This document shows positions 53,267 through 62,760 of a stretch of 64,000 bases of DNA, piece after piece. Positions within the stretch are counted from its first letter, which is position 1. Each line of letters begins with the position of its first letter. A program made the position numbers and the translations under genes. The DNA is taken from the NCBI GenBank assembly GCA_965217135.1, contig OZ244249.1, forward strand, positions 186,001 through 250,000. The letters are read 5' to 3'. This DNA is from HXMU1420-2 sp017643305 (lineage in GTDB: Bacteria; Pseudomonadota; Alphaproteobacteria; Rhodobacterales; Rhodobacteraceae). The notes under the pieces are model-generated. The model searched no databases. It was not told the origin of the DNA and saw only the letters and a program-made list of their open reading frames with translations.

Positions 53267-54118
53267 TCACAATTCCAACTGATAGAACCGGATTGCTGTG
53301 CCCCCGAACACCTGCGCGCGGTCATCCGCGCTCAGCCCAGCGGTCAGAGTTTCAGCCGCCTCACGCCAGGCGTCATAGGTGGCCTGCAACTGGCATACTG
53401 GCCAGTCCGACCCCCACATCAGCCGCGCAGGTCCAAACGCGTCCAACAGGTGGTCCACGTAAGGCCGAAGATCTGCGACCGTCCAGCCGCCATTGGTTTC
53501 GGTGACAATTCCTGACAGCTTGCAGCAGGCATCCGTGTCCTGAGCCAGCCGGGCTATGCCAGCCTTCCAATCCTCAAACCCGTCTGGGTGGTTGCGGATC
53601 TGTGGCTTCATACAATGGTTAATGACCACCCGCATCTGGGGATAGCGGGTCAGGATTGTGTGGAAATGCGCCAGATGCCGGGGGAAGCCCAACGCATCAA
53701 ACGTCAGGTCCAGATCGATCAATGCCTGGTATCCCCATTGCACGTCATCGCGCAGCATCCATTCATCATCCGGGATGTCCTGAATCATCGGACGCACGCC
53801 ACGAAACTTTGGATGGGCTGCAAAGGTTTCCAACTGTGCGCGTTGGGCGACTTGTTCGAAATCCACCCAGCCGACGACACCGGCGACCGACGGCGTCGCA
53901 TCCGCGATACCTAGCATGTATTCGGTTTCCGCTACGGTATCCGCGGCCTGTACCAGCACGGTGGCGGCCAGATCGTACCGCTCGCGCATCGGGGCCAGAT
54001 CCGGCGGACAATAGAGCCGTGTGAGGATAGGGTCATCGGGCGGCATCCAGAAATAGTCGCCTCGCGATGGGGCCCAGTAATGCTGGTGCGCGTCGATCTG
54101 GGGCACTGCGCCGTTCAA
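53267..54118 (-). CDS. Amidohydrolase-family lactonase (COG3618-type)
   Basis: 283 residues from a TTG at 54118 that overlaps the upstream TGA. TIM-barrel metal hydrolase: first-strand IDAHQHYW, central VVINHCMKP and LMWGSDWPV with the final Asp. This family contains L-fuconolactonase, L-rhamnonolactonase and 2-pyrone-4,6-dicarboxylate lactonase. Coupling to a sugar-type aldo/keto reductase upstream favours an aldonolactonase. The open frame extends further upstream but lies inside the reductase gene. Confidence 0.85.
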   Translation of the reverse strand: MNGAVPQIDAHQHYWAPSRGDYFWMPPDDPILTRLYCPPDLAPMRERYDLAATVLVQAADTVAETEYMLGIADATPSVAGVVGWVDFEQVAQRAQLETFAAHPKFRGVRPMIQDIPDDEWMLRDDVQWGYQALIDLDLTFDALGFPRHLAHFHTILTRYPQMRVVINHCMKPQIRNHPDGFEDWKAGIARLAQDTDACCKLSGIVTETNGGWTVADLRPYVDHLLDAFGPARLMWGSDWPVCQLQATYDAWREAAETLTAGLSADDRAQVFGGTAIRFYQLEL

Positions 54119-55140
54119 ACCGGGGCCTCCTGCCGCATCAGGCCTTCGGCCTTCAGTTCCGCCCAAAGATCGGCGGGGATATCTGCGGATGCGGCGGTGA
54201 CGTTGCTGTCCATCTCCTCCAGCCCCTGGCCGCCGGGGATCACCGATACAGTGCACGGGTGCAGCAGCGGGAATTTGAACGCAGCATCCACCAATCGCAC
54301 CCCATGCGCTTGGCACACAGCCTGAATGCGAGTGACCTTATCCAGAATGTCCTGTGGCGCGGGATCATAATTGTAAAACGCACCCTCGCGCGGCCCGGTC
54401 GCCAGAATGCCGGAGTTATACGGCCCGCCAATGATGATCCCGATGCCACGCGACTGCGCCAGCGGCAGGAAGCTGTTCAGTGCCTCCTGTTCCAGCAGTG
54501 TATACCGCCCGGCCAGCAGGAAGAGGTCGTAATCGCCCCGCTCGGTCAGTTGCTGGCAGACCTCCCATTCGTTCACGCCCGCGCCAAAGGCTCCGATCAC
54601 GCCCTCGTTGCGCAGCCGTTCCATCGCATGATAACCGCCTGCCATAAGCTGATCGACCTTGGCGTTCACGTTGGCGCGGCTGCCTTGGTTCTGCACGTCG
54701 ATGTCATGGGCCAGCAGGATATCGATTCGGTGGACGCCCAGCCTTTCGAGCGAATGTTCAATTGATCGCATCACGCCGTCATAGCTGTAATCGTAAATCT
54801 CCCGCCGGGCTGGAACATCGAACCATTTGCCAACCCCAATGCGGTCCTCGGGTGCGCAAGCTTCCAGCAGACGTCCAACCTTGGTGGACAGAACATAATC
54901 ATCCCGCGGCTTGTCCCGCAGGAACCGGTTCAGCCGCGTTTCACTCAACCCCAGACCATACAGCGGTGCGGTATCGTAGTACCGTACCCCGGCCTGCCAG
55001 GCGCGTTCCAGCACTGCGTACGCGTCGTCATCGGAAATCGCTCGGTAGAGGTTGCCCAACGGGGCGGTGCCCATACCAATTTCGGTAAAGGACAGCCCGC
55101 CCTGTCCCAGCCTGTCCCAATGCCTTGTTTTCAAAACCAT
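54115..55140 (-). CDS. Aldo/keto reductase (L-fucose/D-threo-aldose dehydrogenase type)
   Basis: 341 residues. Catalytic tetrad visible: Asp and Tyr in YYDTAPLYGLGLSE, Lys in STKVGRLL, His in ILLAHDID. NAD(P)-dependent oxidation of an aldose to its lactone, which the next gene would open. Likely one operon with the lactonase, fed by the MFS protein upstream. Confidence 0.88.
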   Translation of the reverse strand: MVLKTRHWDRLGQGGLSFTEIGMGTAPLGNLYRAISDDDAYAVLERAWQAGVRYYDTAPLYGLGLSETRLNRFLRDKPRDDYVLSTKVGRLLEACAPEDRIGVGKWFDVPARREIYDYSYDGVMRSIEHSLERLGVHRIDILLAHDIDVQNQGSRANVNAKVDQLMAGGYHAMERLRNEGVIGAFGAGVNEWEVCQQLTERGDYDLFLLAGRYTLLEQEALNSFLPLAQSRGIGIIIGGPYNSGILATGPREGAFYNYDPAPQDILDKVTRIQAVCQAHGVRLVDAAFKFPLLHPCTVSVIPGGQGLEEMDSNVTAASADIPADLWAELKAEGLMRQEAPV

Positions 55141-55206
55141 GTCACTCTCCTCCTCACCTGCTGACCATAGGTGGTCACCGGTGGTGGACCAAGCAATTCC
55201 GACAGC

Positions 55207-56364
55207 CTAACGCGCTCTGTGACGCCGCCAGAAGGCAAAGACCGCCGTGGCACCAAACACGATGGCCAGCGATCCGCTGAATCCGCTTGGGCCAAAAGCA
55301 TGCATAGCCCCACCAATACTCGGCCCGCCCACCAGACCGCCAACGCCATAGGCCACGGCAAAGGCGGCATTTCCTGCCACGAGGTCGGATCCGGAAAACC
55401 GGTCGCCTAGTTCAGTCATCGCCATCGTATATACACCACCGGCCGCTGCGCCCCATACAAACAGTACCGGCAGCAACACCGCCTTGGCGTCGGAGATAAC
55501 AGGCAGCAGCAACGCGCCACCGACAGCGACACAGCAGCACAAGATCAACACTGCCCGGCGCGATGTCAGATCTGCCAGCCACCCGATGGGGAATTGCAGC
55601 AACGTGTTGCCCAGAATGCAGACCGCCAGCGCCAGCGAAGCAAAGCTGGCGGTCATGCCAAAGGACATGCCGTAAATCGGAAAAAGAGCCAGCACTGCCG
55701 CATCCCAAAACGCAAACACTGCGATGGCGACCAGCAGCGTGGGTGCGAGACGCAGGAAGGAAAAGCTGGACGAGGCCTGTTTGCGATGCATCCCCGGTGC
55801 CGCTCGCCGCACAGCGAACACCACGACCAACGCCAAAGCGCAGCATGCCGATCCGATCGCGAAAGGCAGGAAGCTTTCCGACCCCGTCCACGCCAATATC
55901 AACGGCCCTAAACCGAACCCGGTAGATAACGAAGTTGCATAGAGCCCCACGATCCTCCCCCGCGACCGGGTCGATGCCAGTTGGTTGATCCAGGTTTCCG
56001 AAATGATGAACACACCCGAATCGAACACTCCCAGCAGAAACCGGAGCAAAAGGAACACGGCAAAATTTGCCCAGAGCCCCATCATCAGGATCACCAATCC
56101 GGTTGCCACGAGGCACACTGCGACCACCTGCCAGTCACCAAACCGTCTGATGATGCGGGGATAGACCGGCGAGGCCACCAGCACGCCCAGCGGCGTCATC
56201 GCTGCGCTGAAACCTATGGCCGCATCGCTATAGCCCTGCGTCTGCAGCACAAAGGACAATAGCGGAAAGGTCAGCCCGATGGTCAGCGCAAAGATCGTTG
56301 CACAGGCAATCGCGCCGAGAATGGCGATGGTGGTGTTGGACCACCGAGTTTTGGGATGTTGCAT
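55207..56364 (-). CDS. MFS transporter (YcaD-like)
   Basis: 385 residues from ATG 56364. Twelve helices in two halves; conserved RFLLGVFDSGVFIISETWIN and SRGRIVGLYATSLSTGFGLG, as in the YcaD/YfkF subgroup. Upstream of the reductase-lactonase pair on the same strand, so a sugar or sugar acid is a reasonable but unproven substrate. Confidence 0.87.
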   Translation of the reverse strand: MQHPKTRWSNTTIAILGAIACATIFALTIGLTFPLLSFVLQTQGYSDAAIGFSAAMTPLGVLVASPVYPRIIRRFGDWQVVAVCLVATGLVILMMGLWANFAVFLLLRFLLGVFDSGVFIISETWINQLASTRSRGRIVGLYATSLSTGFGLGPLILAWTGSESFLPFAIGSACCALALVVVFAVRRAAPGMHRKQASSSFSFLRLAPTLLVAIAVFAFWDAAVLALFPIYGMSFGMTASFASLALAVCILGNTLLQFPIGWLADLTSRRAVLILCCCVAVGGALLLPVISDAKAVLLPVLFVWGAAAGGVYTMAMTELGDRFSGSDLVAGNAAFAVAYGVGGLVGGPSIGGAMHAFGPSGFSGSLAIVFGATAVFAFWRRHRAR

Positions 56365-56504
56365 GGGTGCACTGCCCGCGTTGACTGCGCTGCGCCGAGC
56401 GTAGGGCAGGGCCTTTTGTTCGTCCAGCCGTGCAAACAATCAAAACCACGATCTGGCTACATTGGGATTCTTTGCTAATCTCCTGCCAGTGCATGGAGGG
56501 CTAG

Positions 56505-57308
56505 ATGCAAAAGTTTCACGCTGTTTTCGGCGATACCAAACCGGTGATCGCCATGGTTCATCTCGGCGCGTTGCCCGGAGCACCGCTGTATGATGCGGAT
56601 GCAGGGCTGGATGGGCTGGTGGCCGGGGCTATGGCGGATTTGGACGCTCTGCAGGCCGCCGGGGTCGACGCGATAATGTTCGGCAATGAAAACGACCGGC
56701 CCTATGAATTCGACGTTGACCGCGCCTCAACCGCGACCATGGCCTATGTGATCGGGCGTTTGCGGGATCGGATAACCGTGCCATTTGGTGTCAACGTCCT
56801 GTGGGACCCGCAAAGCACGGTTGCGCTTGCTGCTGCCACCGGAGCCGCTTTCTGTCGGGAAATTTTTACAGGCACCTACGCGTCCGACATGGGGCCTTGG
56901 ACACCGGATGCTGGCCGCGCCATGCGCTATCGCAATGCGCTGGGCCGGGACGATCTGGCGATGCTCTACAATGTCTCGGCTGAATTCGCCGACAGCCTTG
57001 ACCGCCGCCCTTTATCCGACCGAGCGCGGTCCGCGGTGTTTTCATCTGTTCCCGATGCGGTACTGGTTTCAGGCCAGATCACCGGCGAAGCTGCCCGGAT
57101 GGAGGATCTGGAGGCGGTGAAAACCGTCCTTCCCAATACGCCCGTTCTGGCCAACACCGGGGTGAAACACGAAACGGTGGCCGATGTGCTGCGCATTTCT
57201 GATGGCTGTGTTGTTGGCTCCTCTCTCAAGGTAAACGGCGACACCTGGAACCCAGTTGACCCCGACCGCGCGGCGGATTTCATGGTCCGGGCGAGGGCTG
57301 CGAGATGA
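56505..57308 (+). CDS. BtpA/SgcQ-family TIM-barrel protein
   Basis: 267 residues. Family signatures IAMVHLGALPGAPLYD, DAIMFGNENDRPYEFDVD, PFGVNVLWDP and ANTGVKHETVADVL. SgcQ-like members sit in carbohydrate operons and BtpA affects photosystem I; the reaction is unknown. First gene of a three-gene coupled operon (ATGA overlaps) with a peptidase-like enzyme and a sugar kinase. Confidence 0.87.
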   Translation: MQKFHAVFGDTKPVIAMVHLGALPGAPLYDADAGLDGLVAGAMADLDALQAAGVDAIMFGNENDRPYEFDVDRASTATMAYVIGRLRDRITVPFGVNVLWDPQSTVALAAATGAAFCREIFTGTYASDMGPWTPDAGRAMRYRNALGRDDLAMLYNVSAEFADSLDRRPLSDRARSAVFSSVPDAVLVSGQITGEAARMEDLEAVKTVLPNTPVLANTGVKHETVADVLRISDGCVVGSSLKVNGDTWNPVDPDRAADFMVRARAAR

Positions 57309-58396
57309 TCGACCGTCTGCGCATGGATCTGCTGGACCTGATGTGTGTGCCTGGCCTGTCGGGCTACGAGACCCGCGTGCGCCAGGCCATTCGCGGCCGG
57401 TTGCCGGATGGGATACTGGGAACCACCGACGCGCTGGGCAACTTGATCGTGACCTTCGAAGGCACAGGTCCGTCCGTTATGCTCTTCACCCATATGGATC
57501 AACTGGGCTTCTTCGTACGTCGGATCGAAGACAACGGCCTGATCCGCGTGGAGCGGATGGGTGGTGTACCGGAACGCGCCTTGGCCGCGCAGCCCGTGGT
57601 GCTGTGCCCGCCAGGCAGGCCTGACGTACCGGGCATCATCACCAACAAAAGTCACCATGCCACAACGCCAGACGAAAAATACGTCATCGTCAAAGCGCCC
57701 GATCTGACTATCGACACCGGCCATGGGTCGCGCGCTCAGGTCGAAGCCGCTGGCATCTGTATCGGCACCCCGGTGGTTTACCAGCCCAGGGCGAAGCTTC
57801 TGGGCGAAACCCGGGTGACGGGTACGGCGGTGGATGATCGGGCCGGCTGTGCGATGTTGCTGGAGGTGGCGCGCCAGCTTGCCAACCGTACCAAAGGTCC
57901 AACCGTGCATCTGGTGTTCTCGGTGCAGGAGGAATTCAACCTTCGCGGGGCCGTTGTGGCGGCACAGGTGCTGCAGCCGGACATCGCGTTGCAGATCGAT
58001 CTGATGAATGCCTCCGACACGCCGGATATGGCTGATCGCGGGGACATGGTGCTGGGTGGTGGGCCGGGCATCAGCCTGTATTCCTTCCACGGGCGTGGCA
58101 CGCTGAACGGGGTGATCCCGCACCCCGCACTGGTGGCGTTGTTCGAAGACACGGCAGAGGTGGAAAACATCCCCCTGCAACGCAGCGCGCAGGTCGGTGT
58201 GCTAACCGATCTCAGCTATGTGCAGACGGTTGGTGCTGGGGTGGCCAGCCTCGATATCGGATTCCCCATGCGCTATTCCCATTCGGCCAATGAAATGTGT
58301 GACTTGCGGGATCTGGAAGGGCTTACAACGCTGACCCTCGCAGCCTTGTCGCGCATTGGCCCCGACTTTTCGCTCAACCGGGATGATTACCCATGA
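57305..58396 (+). CDS. M42-family metallo-aminopeptidase / FrvX-like protein
   Basis: 363 residues. Metal ligands in order: His in FTHMDQLG, Asp in GTAVDDRAGC, catalytic Glu pair in SVQEEFNLRGA, and late His in MRYSHSANEM. M42 proteins are dinuclear aminopeptidases, but members in sugar operons (FrvX type) may act on other amide or cellulose-like substrates. Overlaps both neighbours by four bases. Confidence 0.88.
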   Translation: MIDRLRMDLLDLMCVPGLSGYETRVRQAIRGRLPDGILGTTDALGNLIVTFEGTGPSVMLFTHMDQLGFFVRRIEDNGLIRVERMGGVPERALAAQPVVLCPPGRPDVPGIITNKSHHATTPDEKYVIVKAPDLTIDTGHGSRAQVEAAGICIGTPVVYQPRAKLLGETRVTGTAVDDRAGCAMLLEVARQLANRTKGPTVHLVFSVQEEFNLRGAVVAAQVLQPDIALQIDLMNASDTPDMADRGDMVLGGGPGISLYSFHGRGTLNGVIPHPALVALFEDTAEVENIPLQRSAQVGVLTDLSYVQTVGAGVASLDIGFPMRYSHSANEMCDLRDLEGLTTLTLAALSRIGPDFSLNRDDYP

Positions 58397-59883
58397 CTTA
58401 CACGCTTGGTGTCGATATTGGCACGTTTGAATCCAAGGGCGTTCTGGTGGACAGCAGCGGCGCAATTGTCGCGCAGGCAACCAACCCGCACGAAATGCTG
58501 GTACCCCAGCCCGGTTGGGCCGAACACCGTGCCGATGAAGACTGGTGGGGCGACTTTGTCCGTATCACGCGGAAGCTCTTGGAGACCTCCGGCGTGCCAG
58601 CAGAACAGATCGGCGCAGTGGCCTGTTCCGCAATTGGCCCCTGTATGCTGCCCGTTGATGCCGGCGGTACGCCGTTGATGAACGGGGTCCTCTACGGCGT
58701 CGATACCCGCGCGCAGGCTGAGATTGACGTGCTCAATGCCCAGATTGGCGAAGACACCATTTTGGACCGCTGCGGCAATGCGCTGACCTCGCAGGCGGTT
58801 GGCCCAAAAATCCTCTGGCTGAAAAACCAGCGGCCAGATCTGTTTGCTCGCACAGCGTATATCCTCACTTCTACTTCCTACATGGTGATGAAGCTGACGG
58901 GTGAGATTGTCATCGACCATTACACTGCGGCCAATTTCGCCCCGCTTTATGATGTGTCCACGCTGGGCTGGACCGATGATCTGGCTCCAGACATCATCGA
59001 CCTTGGCTGCCTGCCGCGCTTGATGTGGTCAAACGACATTGCGGGCTACGTGACTGAAGCCGCCGCGGCCGAAACCGGGCTAGCCCCTGGCACGCCGGTG
59101 ACCTGTGGTACCATCGATGCAGCCGCCGAAGCGGTCAGCGTCGGGGTGCAGGGGGCAGGAGACATGATGATGATGTATGGCAGCACCATTTTCATTATCG
59201 CCTTGACCGACGCCCGCGTGCGCGACCCGGCGCTGTGGTACGCGCCGTGGCTGTTCCAAGGTCAGCACGCCAGCATGGCGGGGCTCGCTACATCAGGAAC
59301 ACTGACCCATTGGTTCCGAGACCAGTTCGCCCGCGACCTGACGCGGGAGGAGGCGTTTCCCGTGCTGGCTGCCGAAGCGGCGACCTCTCCACCCGGTGCG
59401 AATGGGTTGATCATGCTGCCGTATTTTTCCGGCGAACGTACCCCAATCCACGATCCCAATGCCAAGGGCAGCTTTTTCGGTCTGAACCTGACCCATACGC
59501 GGGGTGATATGTACCGCGCACTGATAGAAGGCATCGCATATGGCACCAACCACGTGGTTGAAACCTATGCCGATGCGGGCCAGCGCCCCAAGCGCGTGCT
59601 GGCAGTGGGCGGCGGTACGAAAAATGATCTGTGGCTGCGGGCAACTTCCGACATCTCTGGCCTGCCGCAGATTGTCTGTGCCAAGACGGTTGGGGCCAGC
59701 TATGGAGATGCGTTTCTTGCAGCCTGCGCGATTGGCACAGCCCAACCCGAAGACATCGCTGCATGGAACCCGGTTGAACGGGACATCGCGCCAGATGCAG
59801 ATCAGGTATACGCCACCCGATACCGCCAGTTCCGGGCGCTGTATGATCAAACCCGCGACATCGCGGCGGAACTGTCGCAGTGA
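58393..59883 (+). CDS. FGGY-family carbohydrate kinase (xylulokinase-like)
   Basis: 496 residues. N-terminal phosphate loop GVDIGTFESKGVLVD, substrate region QPGWAEHRADEDWWGDF, and C-terminal ATP motifs CGTIDAAAEAVSVGVQ and LAVGGGTKNDLWLRATSDI (shown in part). Phosphorylates a ketose or polyol. Last gene of the BtpA-M42-kinase operon and divergent from the ABC permeases. Confidence 0.92.
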   Translation: MTYTLGVDIGTFESKGVLVDSSGAIVAQATNPHEMLVPQPGWAEHRADEDWWGDFVRITRKLLETSGVPAEQIGAVACSAIGPCMLPVDAGGTPLMNGVLYGVDTRAQAEIDVLNAQIGEDTILDRCGNALTSQAVGPKILWLKNQRPDLFARTAYILTSTSYMVMKLTGEIVIDHYTAANFAPLYDVSTLGWTDDLAPDIIDLGCLPRLMWSNDIAGYVTEAAAAETGLAPGTPVTCGTIDAAAEAVSVGVQGAGDMMMMYGSTIFIIALTDARVRDPALWYAPWLFQGQHASMAGLATSGTLTHWFRDQFARDLTREEAFPVLAAEAATSPPGANGLIMLPYFSGERTPIHDPNAKGSFFGLNLTHTRGDMYRALIEGIAYGTNHVVETYADAGQRPKRVLAVGGGTKNDLWLRATSDISGLPQIVCAKTVGASYGDAFLAACAIGTAQPEDIAAWNPVERDIAPDADQVYATRYRQFRALYDQTRDIAAELSQ

Positions 59884-60591
59884 GCATCTTTGCCAATGCT
59901 GCGGGCCAATTTGAACCAGTCGCCGAATGCCATGCGTTCACGTCATACGAATATGGAATGAGCCTGTCACCAATACTGTTCAATGATTTTCTTTTGGTAT
60001 GGGGAACACCAACCGCCACAGACCGATACGACCGCTGAGTCTAACCTTGACCAGGCTTAGGAAATGGACTGGTCGGACAGCACCCAGGAACCGCATGGCA
60101 TTTGGGTAGCGACATATGACAGCGCGGTGCTCTGCTACGGCACAATGTTGCTGCGCTGGACGGTGCCGGGTTTGGGTCGGTTTTGTTGGCACCGGTAGCG
60201 AAGGGAAAGGTTTCTCCGGTGCGGTTCCTGCCGACTGATATTGACGAGGTTGGGGTGGATCGCCCGCACAAGTACGACGAGGGGTTGGTGGTGGTGTTCA
60301 ACCGGCTGGAAGTGTGGTCACCCGCCGATCGCGGTGGAGAGGGTTCGCGCGCGGCATCTCCCATTTGACGGACCGTTTCGCGATCCGGGAACTGTACAAC
60401 ATGGCTACCTGGCTGAACTTGGCTCGGTCGCTGGATCTAATCGGAAACATGAGATGGCTGGCTGGCGCAGTCTGGCTCGTCCTCTCGATGTTCTACGTAG
60501 GTCAGTGGCTGACCCAGCTCAAGGAAAGGCGTGTAAAAACATATGCTTGAGTGTTTTTATTGGGAGAATCACCGCGGCGGGTTAGACGGAT
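59884..60591. other. 0.7-kb gap after the kinase, gene debris
   Basis: Between convergent operons. A rightward frame ending at 60550 codes a short hydrophobic segment (WLAGAVWLVLSMFYVGQWL) preceded by coding-like text in another frame (60183-60368; PVRFLPTDIDEVGVDRPHKY). This may be a decayed gene; no family recognised. Confidence 0.35.
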
Positions 60592-61512
60592 TTACTTTAC
60601 CGCGCCGGATGCCATGCCTTTGATGATGTAACGCTCCAAAATGATACCGATCACGATCAGCGGCAGGATCGCCGCCCAGCTGAGCGCCGCCATGGACCAC
60701 CAGTTGATTCCCTGCGACCCGGTCTGAGATGCCACCATGACTGGCAGGGTTTTCGCATCGGTCGATGTTAACAAAGCGGCAAAGAAATATTCGTTCCATG
60801 TCAGCACCAGTGACAGGATGAACGCCGCCACCAGCCCCGGCAGGGCGATTGGCACGATGATGGTCAAAAACGCACCCCAGACCGACAGGCCATCGACCAA
60901 AGCGGCTTCCTCCAATTCCACGGGAATGGCTTGGAACTGGTCCCGCATGATCCAGATCACGATGGGCAGAACTGTCAGCGTGTAAAGCAGGATCAAACCG
61001 ATCCGTGTGTCGAGCAGCGCAAGTTCCTTGTACAGCACCAGAAACGGAAGGGCCAAAACCACTGGCGGCAGGATCAGCTGGCTGAGGAAGAAAAACGAAA
61101 TGTCCGGGTTCCTCATGAACCCAAAGCGGTAGCTGAACCGGCTGAGGCCATAAGCCACCATCGAGCCGAGGATCACAGCCAAAGCGGACGAACACAGGGC
61201 GGACACTGTGGAATTCCAAAACCGTTTCAGGAATTCTTCGCGCACCGTGCTTTCCATTCCGATCGTATCGGGTGACAGACCCAGCGATTTCCACCCGCGC
61301 CATTGCGGAGTGTAGTCAACCCAGGGGATCATGTTGCCCTTCATCACGTCCGGGGCCAGCTTGAACGATGTTGTCAGCGTCCAGTAGATCGGGAACAGGC
61401 AGATCACCGTCCACAGGATCAGGATGCTATAGATCACCACGCGCTTGGTCAGCCAGCCCGCCTTGTGCGCCAGATCGCTTTCGGAGTCGTGGAAGATCTG
61501 CGTGTTGCTCAT
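60592..61512 (-). CDS. Carbohydrate ABC transporter permease (MalG type)
   Basis: 306 residues, six helices. Cytoplasmic EAA loop ELEEAALVDGLSVWGAFLTI followed by IALPGLVAAFILSLVLTWNEY. Partner of the permease upstream (ATGA overlap). No ATPase or binding-protein gene follows in the window. Confidence 0.92.
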   Translation of the reverse strand: MSNTQIFHDSESDLAHKAGWLTKRVVIYSILILWTVICLFPIYWTLTTSFKLAPDVMKGNMIPWVDYTPQWRGWKSLGLSPDTIGMESTVREEFLKRFWNSTVSALCSSALAVILGSMVAYGLSRFSYRFGFMRNPDISFFFLSQLILPPVVLALPFLVLYKELALLDTRIGLILLYTLTVLPIVIWIMRDQFQAIPVELEEAALVDGLSVWGAFLTIIVPIALPGLVAAFILSLVLTWNEYFFAALLTSTDAKTLPVMVASQTGSQGINWWSMAALSWAAILPLIVIGIILERYIIKGMASGAVK

Positions 61513-62621
61513 TTCAGGTATCTCGGGTTCATCCAGCGATCCACCAGCTTCATGAAGATGGTGATCGCGACCACGATCAGGATCAGGTAGACGATGGCCA
61601 GCAACGTTCCGTAGCCCACGTTGGACCGGTCACGGTATTCCCGGAAAATAAAGCTGGTCACGCTGTCGGTTGCGCCACCCGGCCCGCCGGAGGTGACGTT
61701 GATGATGATATCGGCCAGCTTGAGCTTGAAGATGATGCGGATCAGAATCGCGGTAATGCTGACGGGCAGCATCAGGGGGAACGTGACCTCCCAAAAATTG
61801 CGCCATGGGCCTGCGCCATCCACCTTGGCTGCTTCCTGCACTTCCTTGGGGATGGCCTGCAGCCCGGCGAGGATCATGATCATCATGAATGGGATGAACG
61901 TCCAGGCATCCATGATCATGATGGTTAGTCGGGCAATTTCGGGCGATCCGAAAAAGCTGGGGCTGTCCCAGCCCAGTGATCGCGCCAGCCGCGCCAGCGG
62001 GCCAAACCGCACCTCCAGCATCGATTTGCCGATCATCCAAGACACCGCCACCGGTGACAGCATAAGCGGCATCAAGAACGCCACGCGGAAGAACTTGCGC
62101 GCCCGGATTTCGCTGGCCAGGATCAGCGCAAGGCCAAAGGCAATCGCATATTCCACGATGATGGCCAGCGTGTAATAGACCATGTTTTTCAACGCGTTCC
62201 AGTAGAACGGGTCGCCCCACATCTGGCGCACATTGTCCAGTCCGTTGAACTGGCGGCCATCGGGGCTGGCCAGGTTCCAGTCGGAAAACGCGATACCCAA
62301 CGAAAACAGCAGAGGGAACACGACCATGGCTACCACGAACAACACACCGGGTAGGATGAACAGTGTCCGTTTGCCCTGTTCCCCGCGCAGCACCACCTGT
62401 GCCACGCACAGGCTGGTCGCCCAGACCAGATAGCCGAACAGACCCAGCCGCCATGTTTCGAATTCTAGAGGGAACGCCCCGGCCTCGGACAGGCCAAGAA
62501 CAGCGAAACAGGCGATCATGAAGGCCAATCCGCCCCATTTCAGCAGGTTGCCGAACTGCACGCGTCTGGCTGTGATGTTGTCCAACGTGACAACGTGTAG
62601 GAGATCACCGTCACTACTCAT
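61509..62621 (-). CDS. Carbohydrate ABC transporter permease (MalF type)
   Basis: 370 residues from ATG 62621. N-terminal helices are followed by the conserved permease domain with EAA loop QEAAKVDGAGPWRNFWEVTF. Import subunit for a sugar, polyol or related solute. Upstream on the same strand there is no binding-protein gene, which is unusual for this family. Confidence 0.91.
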   Translation of the reverse strand: MSSDGDLLHVVTLDNITARRVQFGNLLKWGGLAFMIACFAVLGLSEAGAFPLEFETWRLGLFGYLVWATSLCVAQVVLRGEQGKRTLFILPGVLFVVAMVVFPLLFSLGIAFSDWNLASPDGRQFNGLDNVRQMWGDPFYWNALKNMVYYTLAIIVEYAIAFGLALILASEIRARKFFRVAFLMPLMLSPVAVSWMIGKSMLEVRFGPLARLARSLGWDSPSFFGSPEIARLTIMIMDAWTFIPFMMIMILAGLQAIPKEVQEAAKVDGAGPWRNFWEVTFPLMLPVSITAILIRIIFKLKLADIIINVTSGGPGGATDSVTSFIFREYRDRSNVGYGTLLAIVYLILIVVAITIFMKLVDRWMNPRYLK

Positions 62622-62760
62622 AACCGAGATACTAGCGAGCCATTTTGCTACTGTTAATCGATAAATATCACCTGTTCGGCATCCCATCCTCGGCAGATGC
62701 TTGGGAAATTGCTGCGTTCCCGCTAAGTCTGGTCGCAGTGGTTTGATGGAAGGCGGGCGC

